Of a stretch of 64,000 nucleotides of DNA, positions 45,671-54,101 are shown piece by piece. Source of the stretch: Methanobacterium sp. Its GTDB lineage: Archaea; Methanobacteriota; Methanobacteria; Methanobacteriales; Methanobacteriaceae. Position 1 is the stretch's first letter; each line of letters starts with the position of its first letter. The stretch spans positions 160,491 to 224,490 of the forward strand of contig NZ_JBCFBO010000003.1 in assembly GCF_038562635.1 (NCBI RefSeq), read 5' to 3'. Position numbers and translations under genes: made by a program. The notes below the pieces were generated by a model. The model was not told the origin of the DNA, did not search any database, and saw only the letters and a program-made list of their open reading frames with translations.

Positions 45671-46011
45671 TATATCTCAATATCTATTGCCGATTTTTGT
45701 AATCTACAAAACTGAAAGTTTTGTGATTGCGAAATTTATTTCACAAACTTCCAAAATCAGCTAAATTTCTATATCAATCGCTGATTTTGGTAATCTTACA
45801 AAACTAAAAGTTTTGTGGTGCCAAAAATTCGTAGAATTTTTGAGCACGTCGAAAATCGTAGCATGAAAAAATCTTCGATTTTGGGGGATTTTCGGACTTC
45901 CGAAATCATATTTCAATATCAATAGCAGATTTCGGAAGCCGTCGAAAAAATTGAAAATTTTTGTTGTTCCAAAATCAACTAAATTTCTATATCAATCGCT
46001 GATTTTGGCAA
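45670..46011 (-). repeat. Hairpin array 3 with four copies of a gene 3' end
   Basis: The last ten codons plus stop of the gene at 45979 occur four times on the minus strand: 45979-46011 (functional end), 45906-45938, 45761-45793 and 45670-45702. Three encode LPKSAIDIEI-stop and one LQKSAIDIEI-stop, with TAG, TGA, TAG and TAA stops. Between them lie three-base-loop hairpins such as 45710-45724 and 45822-45842. In three copies the coding end is one arm of a long inverted repeat: 45969-45977 with 46000-46008; 45897-45907 with 45928-45938; 45751-45761 with 45780-45790. Confidence 0.85.
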
Positions 46012-46284
46012 CCAGACCTCTTCGTTGCCCACTTTCATCAGTATTGCTTTTTTAGTTTCTTTTTTAATTATACCAACAACTTCGCTGGACAATCCTTTAT
46101 TGGTGGCAAGCCACTCAGGAAGCTTAACAACTGCTGTTTCCCCCTCTTCTTCCGGTTTTAGCTGGCCGCTTTGAATTTCCCTTGCAATGTACAGATCTTT
46201 AAGGTCTATTTTGATAGTTTCCCCTTTTTTAATATCTTTTAATGCAACTATTGTCCCATCTTTTTTTAAAAATGCATCTGACAA
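45979..46284 (-). CDS. Hypothetical protein (101 residues), gene with repeated 3' end
   Basis: Not recognised. A soluble, Lys/Glu-rich protein with predicted beta strands (GTIVALKDIKKGETIKIDL, TAVVKLPEWLATNKGL, KKAILMKVGNEEVWLP). Its last ten codons, LPKSAIDIEI, are repeated three more times downstream in hairpin array 3. I prefer TTG at 46284, since AGGTGAT lies just before it; the GTG at 46293 is inside that site. The 46327 gene lies 43 bases upstream on the same strand and may be co-transcribed. Confidence 0.65.
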   Translation of the reverse strand: MSDAFLKKDGTIVALKDIKKGETIKIDLKDLYIAREIQSGQLKPEEEGETAVVKLPEWLATNKGLSSEVVGIIKKETKKAILMKVGNEEVWLPKSAIDIEI

Positions 46285-46326
46285 AAAAATCACCTGTAGT
46301 ACTTTTAAATGTTCTTGATTCGAATT

Positions 46327-46692
46327 CTAATCCCCGTCGACACGAGCAGGAGGTTCTTCATCAAGATCAAGGGAAGAAACATTACCCCACTCTCTAATCC
46401 TCTCACATATCAATTCTTCAAACTGTTTAGGGCTTAATCCCAGCTCTTTTGCACGATCTCGTATAGCTTTGGGTTCATGAGCCTTGTGTTTTATGTAATA
46501 AGCAGCAAATCTTGAAACATATTTTTCAAGCTTTTCTTCACTTGAAGCTTCTATTATTTCGGCCGTATCATCAGAAAGCATGTTTAGATCCTTAAGTGGA
46601 ATTCTTAAGGGCATAAATTTAATTACAATATCTCCAGTATGTTTATCAAAGATTATACTGTCTATACCTGCTTTTAATCCTTTTAAAACCAT
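46327..46692 (-). CDS. Hypothetical protein (121 residues)
   Basis: Not recognised. The N-terminal half is beta-rich (IDSIIFDKHTGDIVIKFMPLRIPL); the C-terminal half is helical, with KAIRDRAKELGLSPKQFEELICERIREWG, a helix-turn-helix-like segment. There is an acidic tail. GGTGGT precedes the ATG at 46692. It is probably co-transcribed with the downstream small gene. Confidence 0.65.
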   Translation of the reverse strand: MVLKGLKAGIDSIIFDKHTGDIVIKFMPLRIPLKDLNMLSDDTAEIIEASSEEKLEKYVSRFAAYYIKHKAHEPKAIRDRAKELGLSPKQFEELICERIREWGNVSSLDLDEEPPARVDGD

Positions 46693-47211
46693 AATACCAC
46701 CCGTTTAATTAGTTTAAAAAATAAATTAAAATTTTAATATTAATGAAGTTAAGTATGTTTCTATTGTATTTAATATTATTGGTTTAAAATTAAGCCCAAT
46801 TTAGCTTTATTTTCATATATACCTCCAAATAAGGAATAAAAATATAAAATAAACTTATAAATTAATGATAAAAGAATAATAGTTGTTTTAATCCTTTATT
46901 TTTTTGACAGTTATATGCAGATTTGTAAGGTAAAATCCATTAAAATAAAGCCATTTTTGTTGCACCTGCAATTGTTGCATGAACAACATATTTATATACC
47001 ATGAAAACAGAATAGGATATGCAAATGTTAATAATAAATCTTTTTTTATTTATATTTAAAAGACTTTAAAACTATTATTAATGATATTACAGTTTTTTAT
47101 AACTATTTATAGAGAATACATGCTCTTAAAATACTGAAAACATGATTTAATAGATATACCGATTTTTAGAGCTAATTTAAACTCAAATTAAGTATTGAGG
47201 TGAATTTTACA
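46693..47211. other. Intergenic region, MarR/MATE promoter
   Basis: About 520 bases separate divergent genes. The only features I see are two adjacent short palindromes just before a TATA box near 46991-46998. The rest is AT-rich without frames. Confidence 0.4.
46960..46988 (+). promoter_or_regulatory. Candidate MarR operator before a TATA box
   Basis: TTGCACCTGCAA (46960-46971, 5-bp arms, two-base spacer) is followed at 46973-46988 by TGTTG-N6-CAACA. Both lie immediately upstream of TTTATATA at about 46991, where they would overlap the BRE and block TBP/TFB binding. The marR gene starts about 215 bases downstream. Assignment is inference. Confidence 0.4.
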
Positions 47212-47688
47212 TTGCATCACACTAAAAAACTACTAGAAAAAACTCCCGAAGATATTCCGCTCGGAGTATTCATATCCATAATACACAGGACCCGCATAAT
47301 ACATTTAAACAACGAAATGAAAGATTTAGAACTTACTGCGGGTCAAGTACCGTTCCTCATTCATTTATCACACAAAGAAGGCATAACACAGGACGATCTC
47401 GCAGTTCATTTACACATCGACAAGGGAACTGTTGCCCGCGCTTTAAAGAAGCTGGAAGACAATGGATTTATATACCGTGAGATAAACCCACAAAACCGTC
47501 GAAAATATCTTCTTTTTTTAACTGAAAAGGGAAGACAAATAGTACCTAAAATTCATCAAATTGATAATGAATGGGAAAAATCAGTCTGCTTCGACTTATC
47601 AGATATAGAATACTCCCACCTAGTTAAAACATTACAAACACTGGCTACAAAAAGCCTTGAAAAAGTACACAAAAATGGTGAAAAATAA
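47212..47688 (+). CDS. MarR family transcriptional regulator
   Basis: The 158-residue protein has the MarR winged-helix core: LTAGQVPFLIHLSHKEGITQDDLAVHLHIDKGTVARALKKLEDNGFIYREINPQNRRKYLLFLTEKG (about 40-107), including the recognition helix KGTVARALKKLE and the wing with D/N-x-R-R. Dimerisation helices flank it. I use TTG at 47212 because AGGTGA lies nine bases before it; GTG at 47200 is inside that site. It is followed after two bases by the MATE exporter gene, so it most likely represses that operon in response to an exported compound. Confidence 0.9.
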   Translation: MHHTKKLLEKTPEDIPLGVFISIIHRTRIIHLNNEMKDLELTAGQVPFLIHLSHKEGITQDDLAVHLHIDKGTVARALKKLEDNGFIYREINPQNRRKYLLFLTEKGRQIVPKIHQIDNEWEKSVCFDLSDIEYSHLVKTLQTLATKSLEKVHKNGEK

Positions 47689-47690
47689 AA

Positions 47691-49154
47691 ATGAACTTAG
47701 ATAAATCTCAAAAAGAGGATAATATAAATAAACGTATCTCTTTAATTACTGGAAATCCAAAAAAAGCAATCCGCAGCCTGGCCATGCCCATGATAATATC
47801 CATGTTACTTATGATGGCATACAACCTGGCCGACAGTATATGGGTTGCAGGGCTTGGCTCAAATGCACTTGCTGCATTAGGTTTCATTACACCCGTGTTC
47901 ATGATCATTGTAGGTATAGGCAATGGTCTTGGGGCAGGTGCAACATCATTAATTGCAAGATGCATAGGTGCAGAGAATAAAAAAGGTGCTGATAATGCAG
48001 CCATACACTCTTTAATCATGACGATTATAGTTGCCGCTGTTTTAACCATAGTCATACTGATCTCTCTTCCAGAAATTCTTACAGTTATGGGGGCTGGTGA
48101 ATCCCTTGGCCTTGCAATTCAGTACGGCCAAATAGTATTTGGAGGGCTAATATTTTTAATCCTTTCAAGTGTTGCTTCAGGTATCCTGAGAGCTGAAGGA
48201 GATGTTAAAAGAGCAACATATGCAATGGCTGCAACCGCAATCCTGAACATAATTTTAGACCCAATATTCATTTATTCCCTTAGAATGGGGGTTGCAGGGG
48301 CTGCATGGGCAACAGTAATATCTTCAAGTGTCTCATCAGCGCTGATAATTTACTGGCTGGTCCTGAAACACGACACTTATGTATCTTTATCCATGAAGGA
48401 CTTCAAAACAAATTTCAAGGTTATAAAAGATATTTTAGGGGTGGGAATGCCTGCAAGTGCTGAGTTCCTTATAATGTCCATTCTCGGTATAATTTTAAAC
48501 ATTATACTGGTCACAACTGGAGGAACGGACGCAGTCGCAGTATATACCGCAGGCTGGAGAGTAGTGAACATTGCCATGATCCCAGCCATAGGGATAGGTA
48601 CTGCAGCAATAACAGTTGCCGGTGCTGCATATGGGGCCAAAAAATACGAAAATGTTTCTACTGCACTTAATTACTCTGTAAAATTAGGTATTTCCATTGC
48701 AGCAGTTACCAGTATCATTACCTACGTATTTGCACCGAATATTTCAGGTATCTTTGCATATTCATCCCAGAGTGCCTTCCTTGCACCATCAATAGCCTCT
48801 TTCCTCCAGGTAATGTGTCTGTTCTACATCGTAGTCCCCCTCGGGATTACCGCAAGCTCAATATTCCAGGCCATGGGAAAAGGGACAACTTCATTAATCC
48901 TGACCATAATTAGAGAAGTCGCATTTATTTCTGTATTTGCGTATTTATTCGCTTTCGTCCTTGGTATTGGATCGCAGGGCGTATGGTGGGGAATTGTAGT
49001 TGGAGGAGCATGCGGATGTATACTGGCTTACATGTGGGCGCACACATACGTAAACAGGCTCAAAAGGAATTACAATAGGGGAAAATCCGCAGATAGAAAA
49101 TTTAAACTGGACGCCAAAACAAAAACACCTCGCGTTCCTAAAAGGATTAATTAA
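47691..49154 (+). CDS. MATE family multidrug exporter
   Basis: The 487-residue protein has 12 hydrophobic segments arranged as two six-helix halves. MATE signatures are visible in AMPMIISMLLMMAYNLADSIWVAGLGSNALAALGF, GIGNGLGAGATSLIARCIGAENKKGA (first half) and MPASAEFLIMSILGIILN, GIGTAAITVAGAAYGAKKYENV (second half). It should export cationic compounds with Na+ or H+ coupling. The gene starts two bases after the marR stop, indicating an operon. A basic tail of about 30 residues (KSADRKFKLDAKTKTPRVPKRIN) follows the last helix. Confidence 0.93.
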   Translation: MNLDKSQKEDNINKRISLITGNPKKAIRSLAMPMIISMLLMMAYNLADSIWVAGLGSNALAALGFITPVFMIIVGIGNGLGAGATSLIARCIGAENKKGADNAAIHSLIMTIIVAAVLTIVILISLPEILTVMGAGESLGLAIQYGQIVFGGLIFLILSSVASGILRAEGDVKRATYAMAATAILNIILDPIFIYSLRMGVAGAAWATVISSSVSSALIIYWLVLKHDTYVSLSMKDFKTNFKVIKDILGVGMPASAEFLIMSILGIILNIILVTTGGTDAVAVYTAGWRVVNIAMIPAIGIGTAAITVAGAAYGAKKYENVSTALNYSVKLGISIAAVTSIITYVFAPNISGIFAYSSQSAFLAPSIASFLQVMCLFYIVVPLGITASSIFQAMGKGTTSLILTIIREVAFISVFAYLFAFVLGIGSQGVWWGIVVGGACGCILAYMWAHTYVNRLKRNYNRGKSADRKFKLDAKTKTPRVPKRIN

Positions 49155-49519
49155 TCCTTTCTTTTTTAATTTTTTGAAAATACCCACTAAATCATTCAAT
49201 TTCTAAATTTTTTATTTTCATCCAGCATATCGATGCAGTTGTTTTCGTATAAATAACAACTAGAATATATTAGCTACTTCGTTTACCCTCTAAAATAATT
49301 TAAAATAAAATGACTATTTTTAGCTGACATTTATTTTTATCAAATTTTCATATCTTCTTTTAAGTTAAAAATCGATTTTCTAACTCCAATATACTCCTAA
49401 AAATTGATAATTCATTTTTTATACTATAATTATATATTAATATTATTTAATAATATATTAATTAGTGAACAGAGTAATTTTTATCTAATCAGTATTTTCC
49501 AGCAGTATAAAGTGGTATT
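49155..49519. other. Intergenic region, nothing recognised
   Basis: 365 bases, strongly AT-rich, between the MATE and transglutaminase genes on the same strand. No frames or repeats seen; it should contain a terminator and the next promoter. Confidence 0.4.
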
Positions 49520-50362
49520 ATGAGAATAAAAAAGGAATTATATGTAATTTTTACGTTTTTAATATCATTATCTCTCGTTTTTGGAAGCATATCATGTAAT
49601 TTTGGCGAATTATCAAATATACACCCTGACACATGGAATAATAGCTGCAATAACAGTACTGGACAAGAAAATTTCACATTAAAGCTAAATAACTCAACTA
49701 ATCAGACCATAAATCCAGTTAACCCGACTATAATAAATGATACCCCCTCAAATCAAAGTATCGATGATATACTCTTTGACAGCATATCATTAAATCTAGT
49801 TAAAGCAGAACTAAATCCATACGTTATAGATGAAGCTGCGGGAGATTCTGGCATAAATAGGACTTTAAATCAAACTGGAGAATTACCTCCAATTAAAGCG
49901 AAGGTATCACTTGCAAAATGCCTTAAACCAACGTCCAATGCCCAGTCAAATGATCCCCTTATCAAGGCACTGGCAGCAAAGATAACAAAAGGCGCGACCA
50001 CCAAATATGAAAAGGCAGTTCGGATATTTAACTGGGTAAGAGACAACCTGGACTATTCATTTTATTATAATACAAAATATGGTGCTGTAAAAACCCTTAA
50101 AAATAAGGAGGGAAATTGTGTTGACCTTTCTCACCTTTTAGTGGCTCTTTCAAGGGCGGCAGGGATTCCTGCACGCTACGTCCATGTCACTGCAGAATTT
50201 GCAAGCGGCCGTGTCTGTGGACATGTTTTTGTCCAGGCCTACATCAATGGCAAATGGTACAATATGGATGCAAGCAACAATATAAATGAGTTTAACGTCA
50301 TCAATAACTGGTATAAAGTTACAGCAGCAATAAAAGGCGTTTATACAAGATTACCTTTTTAA
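49520..50362 (+). CDS. Secreted transglutaminase-like cysteine protease/transferase
   Basis: The 280-residue protein has an N-terminal signal segment (LYVIFTFLISLSLVFGSISC), an Asn/Thr-rich linker with several N-glycosylation sequons, and a transglutaminase core (about 150-265). The catalytic triad is visible: Cys in GNCVDLSHLL (about 201), His in RVCGHVFVQAY (about 235) and Asp in WYNMDASN (about 252). Such proteins in Methanobacteriales often act on pseudomurein peptides, though no pseudomurein-binding repeat is present here. The last codons (GVYTRLP) and stop region are duplicated downstream at 50557-50586, across a hairpin tract. Confidence 0.85.
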   Translation: MRIKKELYVIFTFLISLSLVFGSISCNFGELSNIHPDTWNNSCNNSTGQENFTLKLNNSTNQTINPVNPTIINDTPSNQSIDDILFDSISLNLVKAELNPYVIDEAAGDSGINRTLNQTGELPPIKAKVSLAKCLKPTSNAQSNDPLIKALAAKITKGATTKYEKAVRIFNWVRDNLDYSFYYNTKYGAVKTLKNKEGNCVDLSHLLVALSRAAGIPARYVHVTAEFASGRVCGHVFVQAYINGKWYNMDASNNINEFNVINNWYKVTAAIKGVYTRLPF

Positions 50363-50586
50363 AAGTGTGTTTTTGATCAAACTGTTAAAAATCGGAGATT
50401 TTGTAAACATTTCCTAACTCCCAAAAATCTGTCAAATCCCTCAAAAATTCTTCGAATTTTTGGGGCACTAATCTTCGATTCGTAAGCTTTGATTTGACGC
50501 GCCGAAAATCGTAGATTTTCGAGTGATTCGATTTTTGAGGATTTTAGGGGTTGAATGGAGTTTATACAAGATTACCTTTAAAGTGT
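50336..50586 (+). repeat. Hairpin array 4 flanked by copies of the transglutaminase 3' end
   Basis: The end of the upstream gene (50336-50369) recurs at 50557-50586; GGxGTTTATACAAGATTACCTTT is kept with one change, then both continue into AAAGTG. Between them lie perfect hairpins, including 50442-50462 (9 bp, loop TTC) and 50503-50521 (8 bp, loop GTA), plus a shorter AAAAATC-GGA-GATTTT hairpin near 50388-50403. The arrangement looks like an insertion of about 190 bases that duplicated the gene end. Confidence 0.75.
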
Positions 50587-50627
50587 TCAATTTGACACAT
50601 TTAAGTAGCCCATTAAATAAATCCAAC

Positions 50628-51776
50628 CTAATATGTTCCATTTTCACTGTACGGTTTTAAAGCCCTTAAATATTCTTTAAATATTTTATCCCTAAGGTGG
50701 TACTTACCCCTCTCCTTCTTTATTATGAGATTTTTGTCCAACATTGTTTTTAACCAGAATGAAGGTTCAGATTTTAAATTTAAGCCTTTTTTAATTTCTT
50801 TATATGATAAAACCTCTTTATCACTTTCTGCCATTAATCCAAGGATCCTTCTTTCTTCATGAGTTGCCTTTTCATACATGCCCCTGAATTCTCTTTGAGC
50901 CAGCAAGTTCAACGACCTTTTAAACGAAAACTTAAACTCGCTAGTTTTAACTATACCATTTACAGCACCTGCAAAACAGTTGTAAGCTATAACCTGCATG
51001 TAATAAGGAATTCCTTCCGATAATTCATATATCAAATCTATAACACCCTCCTCGAATTTTATGCCCTCATTTTCAGCAGGTATAAGAATAGCTTCCTTTA
51101 ATTCTTCTTTAGATAATTGTTTAAGTTCATACGGCTCAAATATTCTCACAGCAGAATCCAGATGGTCCTGTATCTGCAAAAATATGTCATGGGCCCCTGT
51201 TGCAACGAACATTATGTTCATGCCCTGGATGTTGAGTTCCACCAGAGCATTCTGCAGTATACTTAAAACTCTACTTGGACCATTATCTGAAACTATTCTC
51301 TGGAGATCATCAAATAAGAGAATTAATACCGGATTTTCTCCTTTTAATTCCAGATAAATTGTTTTTAATATTTTCTCAAGGGCCACAGATGGACTTGTGG
51401 CTGGTATTTCCCTAGATACGGTAAATCCTCCTGCAAGGAGAATGTTCACTCCCAGCGAAGTTATATTGTCCCAAAAGTGCCCTTCACTGATTTTAAGTGC
51501 ATCCGCACACTTATCAATAATCAAACTGTAAATATCATTGAAGTTTCCCTCAACAAGAGGAATACGTACTGTATATACTCCTTCCACATTATTTAACTGC
51601 TTCTCAAACTTGATCAATAAACAGGTTTTTCCAATACCTTTAGGACCGTAAATAAGTATATGTCCTGCAGCTCCAGCCCTCGTAGATTCATAAATTTCCC
51701 TTAGCTCGTTAAGTTCATCCTTTCTGCCGGTGAAATAAGAAGGGAAAATACCTGTTCTCTTTCTAAATGGATTCAT
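50628..51776 (-). CDS. AAA-type ATPase with winged-helix C-terminus
   Basis: The 382-residue protein is an archaeal STAND/MNS-like AAA ATPase. YFTGRKDELNELREIY leads into Walker A IYGPKGIGKT (about residue 41), and Walker B is PVLILLFDDLQRI. Sensor 1 lies in NIMFVATGAHDIF. The C-terminal part (about 300-382) is a winged-helix-like module (VLSYKEIKKGLNLKSEPSFWLKTMLDKNLIIKK). Relatives regulate or power complexes, often of unknown target. GGTGA precedes ATG 51776, so I use this rather than the TTG at 51797 or ATG 51788. Confidence 0.82.
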   Translation of the reverse strand: MNPFRKRTGIFPSYFTGRKDELNELREIYESTRAGAAGHILIYGPKGIGKTCLLIKFEKQLNNVEGVYTVRIPLVEGNFNDIYSLIIDKCADALKISEGHFWDNITSLGVNILLAGGFTVSREIPATSPSVALEKILKTIYLELKGENPVLILLFDDLQRIVSDNGPSRVLSILQNALVELNIQGMNIMFVATGAHDIFLQIQDHLDSAVRIFEPYELKQLSKEELKEAILIPAENEGIKFEEGVIDLIYELSEGIPYYMQVIAYNCFAGAVNGIVKTSEFKFSFKRSLNLLAQREFRGMYEKATHEERRILGLMAESDKEVLSYKEIKKGLNLKSEPSFWLKTMLDKNLIIKKERGKYHLRDKIFKEYLRALKPYSENGTY

Positions 51777-52360
51777 GCCTTTCACCATATCTTCCAAATG
51801 TAAAAAAAATCATAGAAATAACCTATGATCCCTATGTTTTCTATGTTTGTGAAAACCTCTGGTTTTCACAACCGTAAAAAATTTCCAATTTTTTACATGT
51901 TTGAAAATCGTAGATTTTCAACCGCGAAAATTTTCAATTTTCGCATGTTCACAAAATCTTCGATTTTTTTCGCATGTTTGTAAAACTGAAAATCTTCCAA
52001 AATTACCAGTTTCCAAACTAATTAACTAAATTTTTATGTCCATACCTAAAATCATTGAATCATTCTACATATCCCTGGCTCAAAAATATAAGCCAGATCT
52101 AACCATTTAATAACGTTAAATCATTAAAATGACTTTTATATTAACTGGCATCGGCCAGTGTTTTCTACATCAAATAACCCTCAAGCTAACTTTTTGAAAA
52201 TAAAACAGATAGTAAACCATGTTTCCAGTTTCAAAAGGTCAGCAGCATAATATATCCTTATATTTAAAGGGTTAAGTGATTTAAGCAAGAGCATGTGAAA
52301 AGTAATAATCATTTACTGTCTAATAAATCAAAAAATAAAATTAAAAAAATATGTTTCAGA
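51777..52360. other. Intergenic region with hairpin array 5
   Basis: About 580 bases lie between the AAA ATPase start and the lipoprotein stop. Array 5 fills 51848-51975. The remaining right half (51990-52360) is AT-rich with no gene or structure I can name. Confidence 0.4.
51848..51975. repeat. Three-base-loop hairpin array 5
   Basis: Four consecutive perfect hairpins with three-base loops: 51848-51870 (10 bp, TCT), 51874-51896 (10 bp, TCC), 51901-51921 (9 bp, GTA) and 51924-51944 (9 bp, TTC), then AAAATC-TTC-GATTTT near 51953-51967. Linkers are only two to six bases and alternate between ACC and ATGT. Confidence 0.85.
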
Positions 52361-52846
52361 TTAAGTTATGGTTGAAACAATGCTTTTTACGGCCTTATCT
52401 ATGTGCTGCCGAAACCTTGACTGTTTACTTGAATCCCAGCCAGTATAAGCCCATGCTAGCACATAATAATATTTATCATTTTTAGAGAAGAAATAATAAT
52501 CCTGAATATCCCCAGAATTACCATCAGTGGTCCAAAATGTCTCAACATTTATTCCATCCATTGTCTTGTTGTGTGTTTTCACCATAAAGGTTGTATTATC
52601 GATATGTAATGCCTGATCATGCTTAGCATCAAATTTCTGCTTGCTCATCTCCATTACCCGAATACGTGGATCACCATCCATCCAGATCACTGTACCCTCT
52701 CCAGGCATCCAGTGCAATTCCCACCCCTCAGGTATTGAAAAGTTAATATTGTTTCCCGATTGTTTTTCCTGCTGTGTGTTACTGGTACAGCCAAAGGTAG
52801 ATGTCACTACCAGAAGAATTCCTAAAACTAGAGCCCATTTTTTCAT
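52361..52846 (-). CDS. Lipoprotein, PsbP-like domain
   Basis: The 161-residue protein has a lipobox (LLVVTSTFGC at the end of the signal peptide, Cys20), followed by a Gln/Asn linker. The mature part (INFSIPEGWELHWMPGEGTVIWMDGDPRIRVMEMSKQKFD, YYFFSKNDKYYYVLAWAYTGWDSSKQSRFRQHIDKAVKSIV) has the strand/helix pattern of PsbP-like domains often seen in methanogen lipoproteins. It is probably anchored on the outer face of the membrane; function unknown. The Shine-Dalgarno before ATG 52846 is weak. Confidence 0.75.
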   Translation of the reverse strand: MKKWALVLGILLVVTSTFGCTSNTQQEKQSGNNINFSIPEGWELHWMPGEGTVIWMDGDPRIRVMEMSKQKFDAKHDQALHIDNTTFMVKTHNKTMDGINVETFWTTDGNSGDIQDYYFFSKNDKYYYVLAWAYTGWDSSKQSRFRQHIDKAVKSIVSTIT

Positions 52847-53129
52847 TTAACTCAAATTATATTATATTAATACCAAAATATATTATTTATGATATTAAAA
52901 AAATTAGATTTGTGCAGTAACCATCTTTCCATATAACTACTCAAAAAAACGATTAAAAAAAGCATTAAATTTATTTAAATGAATAAAGTGAAGACAAATT
53001 CAACTAATATGATTTAAAAATCGTAAAATAAAAAAAATAGTATTTAAAACACTATTTAAATTTAAAGCTTTTGAACCCAAAAAAGCTCCATTAATGAATA
53101 TTACTCATTAATGATTTCAATACATAACA

Positions 53130-53732
53130 TTAATTTTTCTTTTTATCAAGAGGATTACCCTTTTTAAGCAGACCCAGTGTAATTTCTTCAAATTCATCCA
53201 ATAAACCCGGAGCTTCCTCTTTAAAACGATTAGAATGTGGGAGAGAAGATAATTCAGCCCCACTTGAGGCATAAGTGCTGTTAAACTCCCTATCCATAGT
53301 ATCCAAATCCACCAATTTAGAATAAATAGATTTAAGAGATTCTAAACAATTATTAAAAGTGGAAACAGCCACAATTTCCTTATCTTTAAAGGTTATTGTA
53401 AGCAGGGAAGCATGTTTTCTCCACATGAAGTCATCTAGACATGGCATTGGCATTTTAATCAATCTTTTGGCAATATCAATCTTTGACTCATCCATATTTT
53501 CTTCACTTTCATCAGATTTATTTAATTTATACCAGAATTCCTTAAGTGATTCCAGATTCCTTTCATTTTCAAGCAGTATTAGCGTACGGGTAGAATTAAT
53601 TTTTCTTTTTCTAGCTTTTTTAGCCTTACGCCAGTCGCTTAACTCTCTGGAACCTAAACCCATAAAAACACCTACAATTGTTGTTATTATGGGAGTATAA
53701 CTCATAATTTCAAACGTAAAAATCAACTCCAA
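53130..53732 (-). CDS. Hypothetical membrane-anchored helical protein (200 residues)
   Basis: Not recognised. One membrane segment near the N-terminus (TPIITTIVGVFMGLGS), then a basic stretch (WRKAKKARKRK) and a long cytoplasmic helical part with LILLENERNLESLKEFWYKL and CLESLKSIYSKLVDLDTM. The start is uncertain: TTG 53732 or ATG 53705. Positive charges after the helix predict the C-terminal domain in the cytoplasm. Confidence 0.6.
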   Translation of the reverse strand: MELIFTFEIMSYTPIITTIVGVFMGLGSRELSDWRKAKKARKRKINSTRTLILLENERNLESLKEFWYKLNKSDESEENMDESKIDIAKRLIKMPMPCLDDFMWRKHASLLTITFKDKEIVAVSTFNNCLESLKSIYSKLVDLDTMDREFNSTYASSGAELSSLPHSNRFKEEAPGLLDEFEEITLGLLKKGNPLDKKKN

Positions 53733-54101
53733 ATTTTTTAGTAAAAATTAATAAGCTTAATCTTTTATTTTTTCAAAATAAATATCATCAAGCCCATTAT
53801 TATTAGTTAAATATCACAAATGCTATGCTTCAGCACGGCATTCAATTAAAAAACGATTTATAAATGAATTTAAATGAATAAAGCAGCAATTTTAATGTCA
53901 CCTTAACCTATTAATCCACTATTTGCTGTTTGTTTTTCTCTTTTAATTTCAAAATTAATTCACTCCAACCACCTAACATGTTATTACAACATAGATCAAT
54001 AGTACTATTTAAAGGTTACTACACAAAAATATGAAAATTAATACTCAAAATCGCCCAATTATTTAATAAAAATCAAAAATGTTATTCCTCAAAGATACTA
54101 C
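53733..54101. other. Intergenic region, nothing recognised
   Basis: About 370 AT-rich bases between two minus-strand hypothetical genes. No frame, RNA or repeat recognised. Confidence 0.4.

Noticed and set aside
20481..51975. Idea that the hairpin tracts are CRISPR arrays
   Set aside because: There is no constant direct repeat with uniform spacers; stems differ in sequence from hairpin to hairpin and no cas1/cas2 genes are present. The Cas4-like nuclease alone is not evidence.
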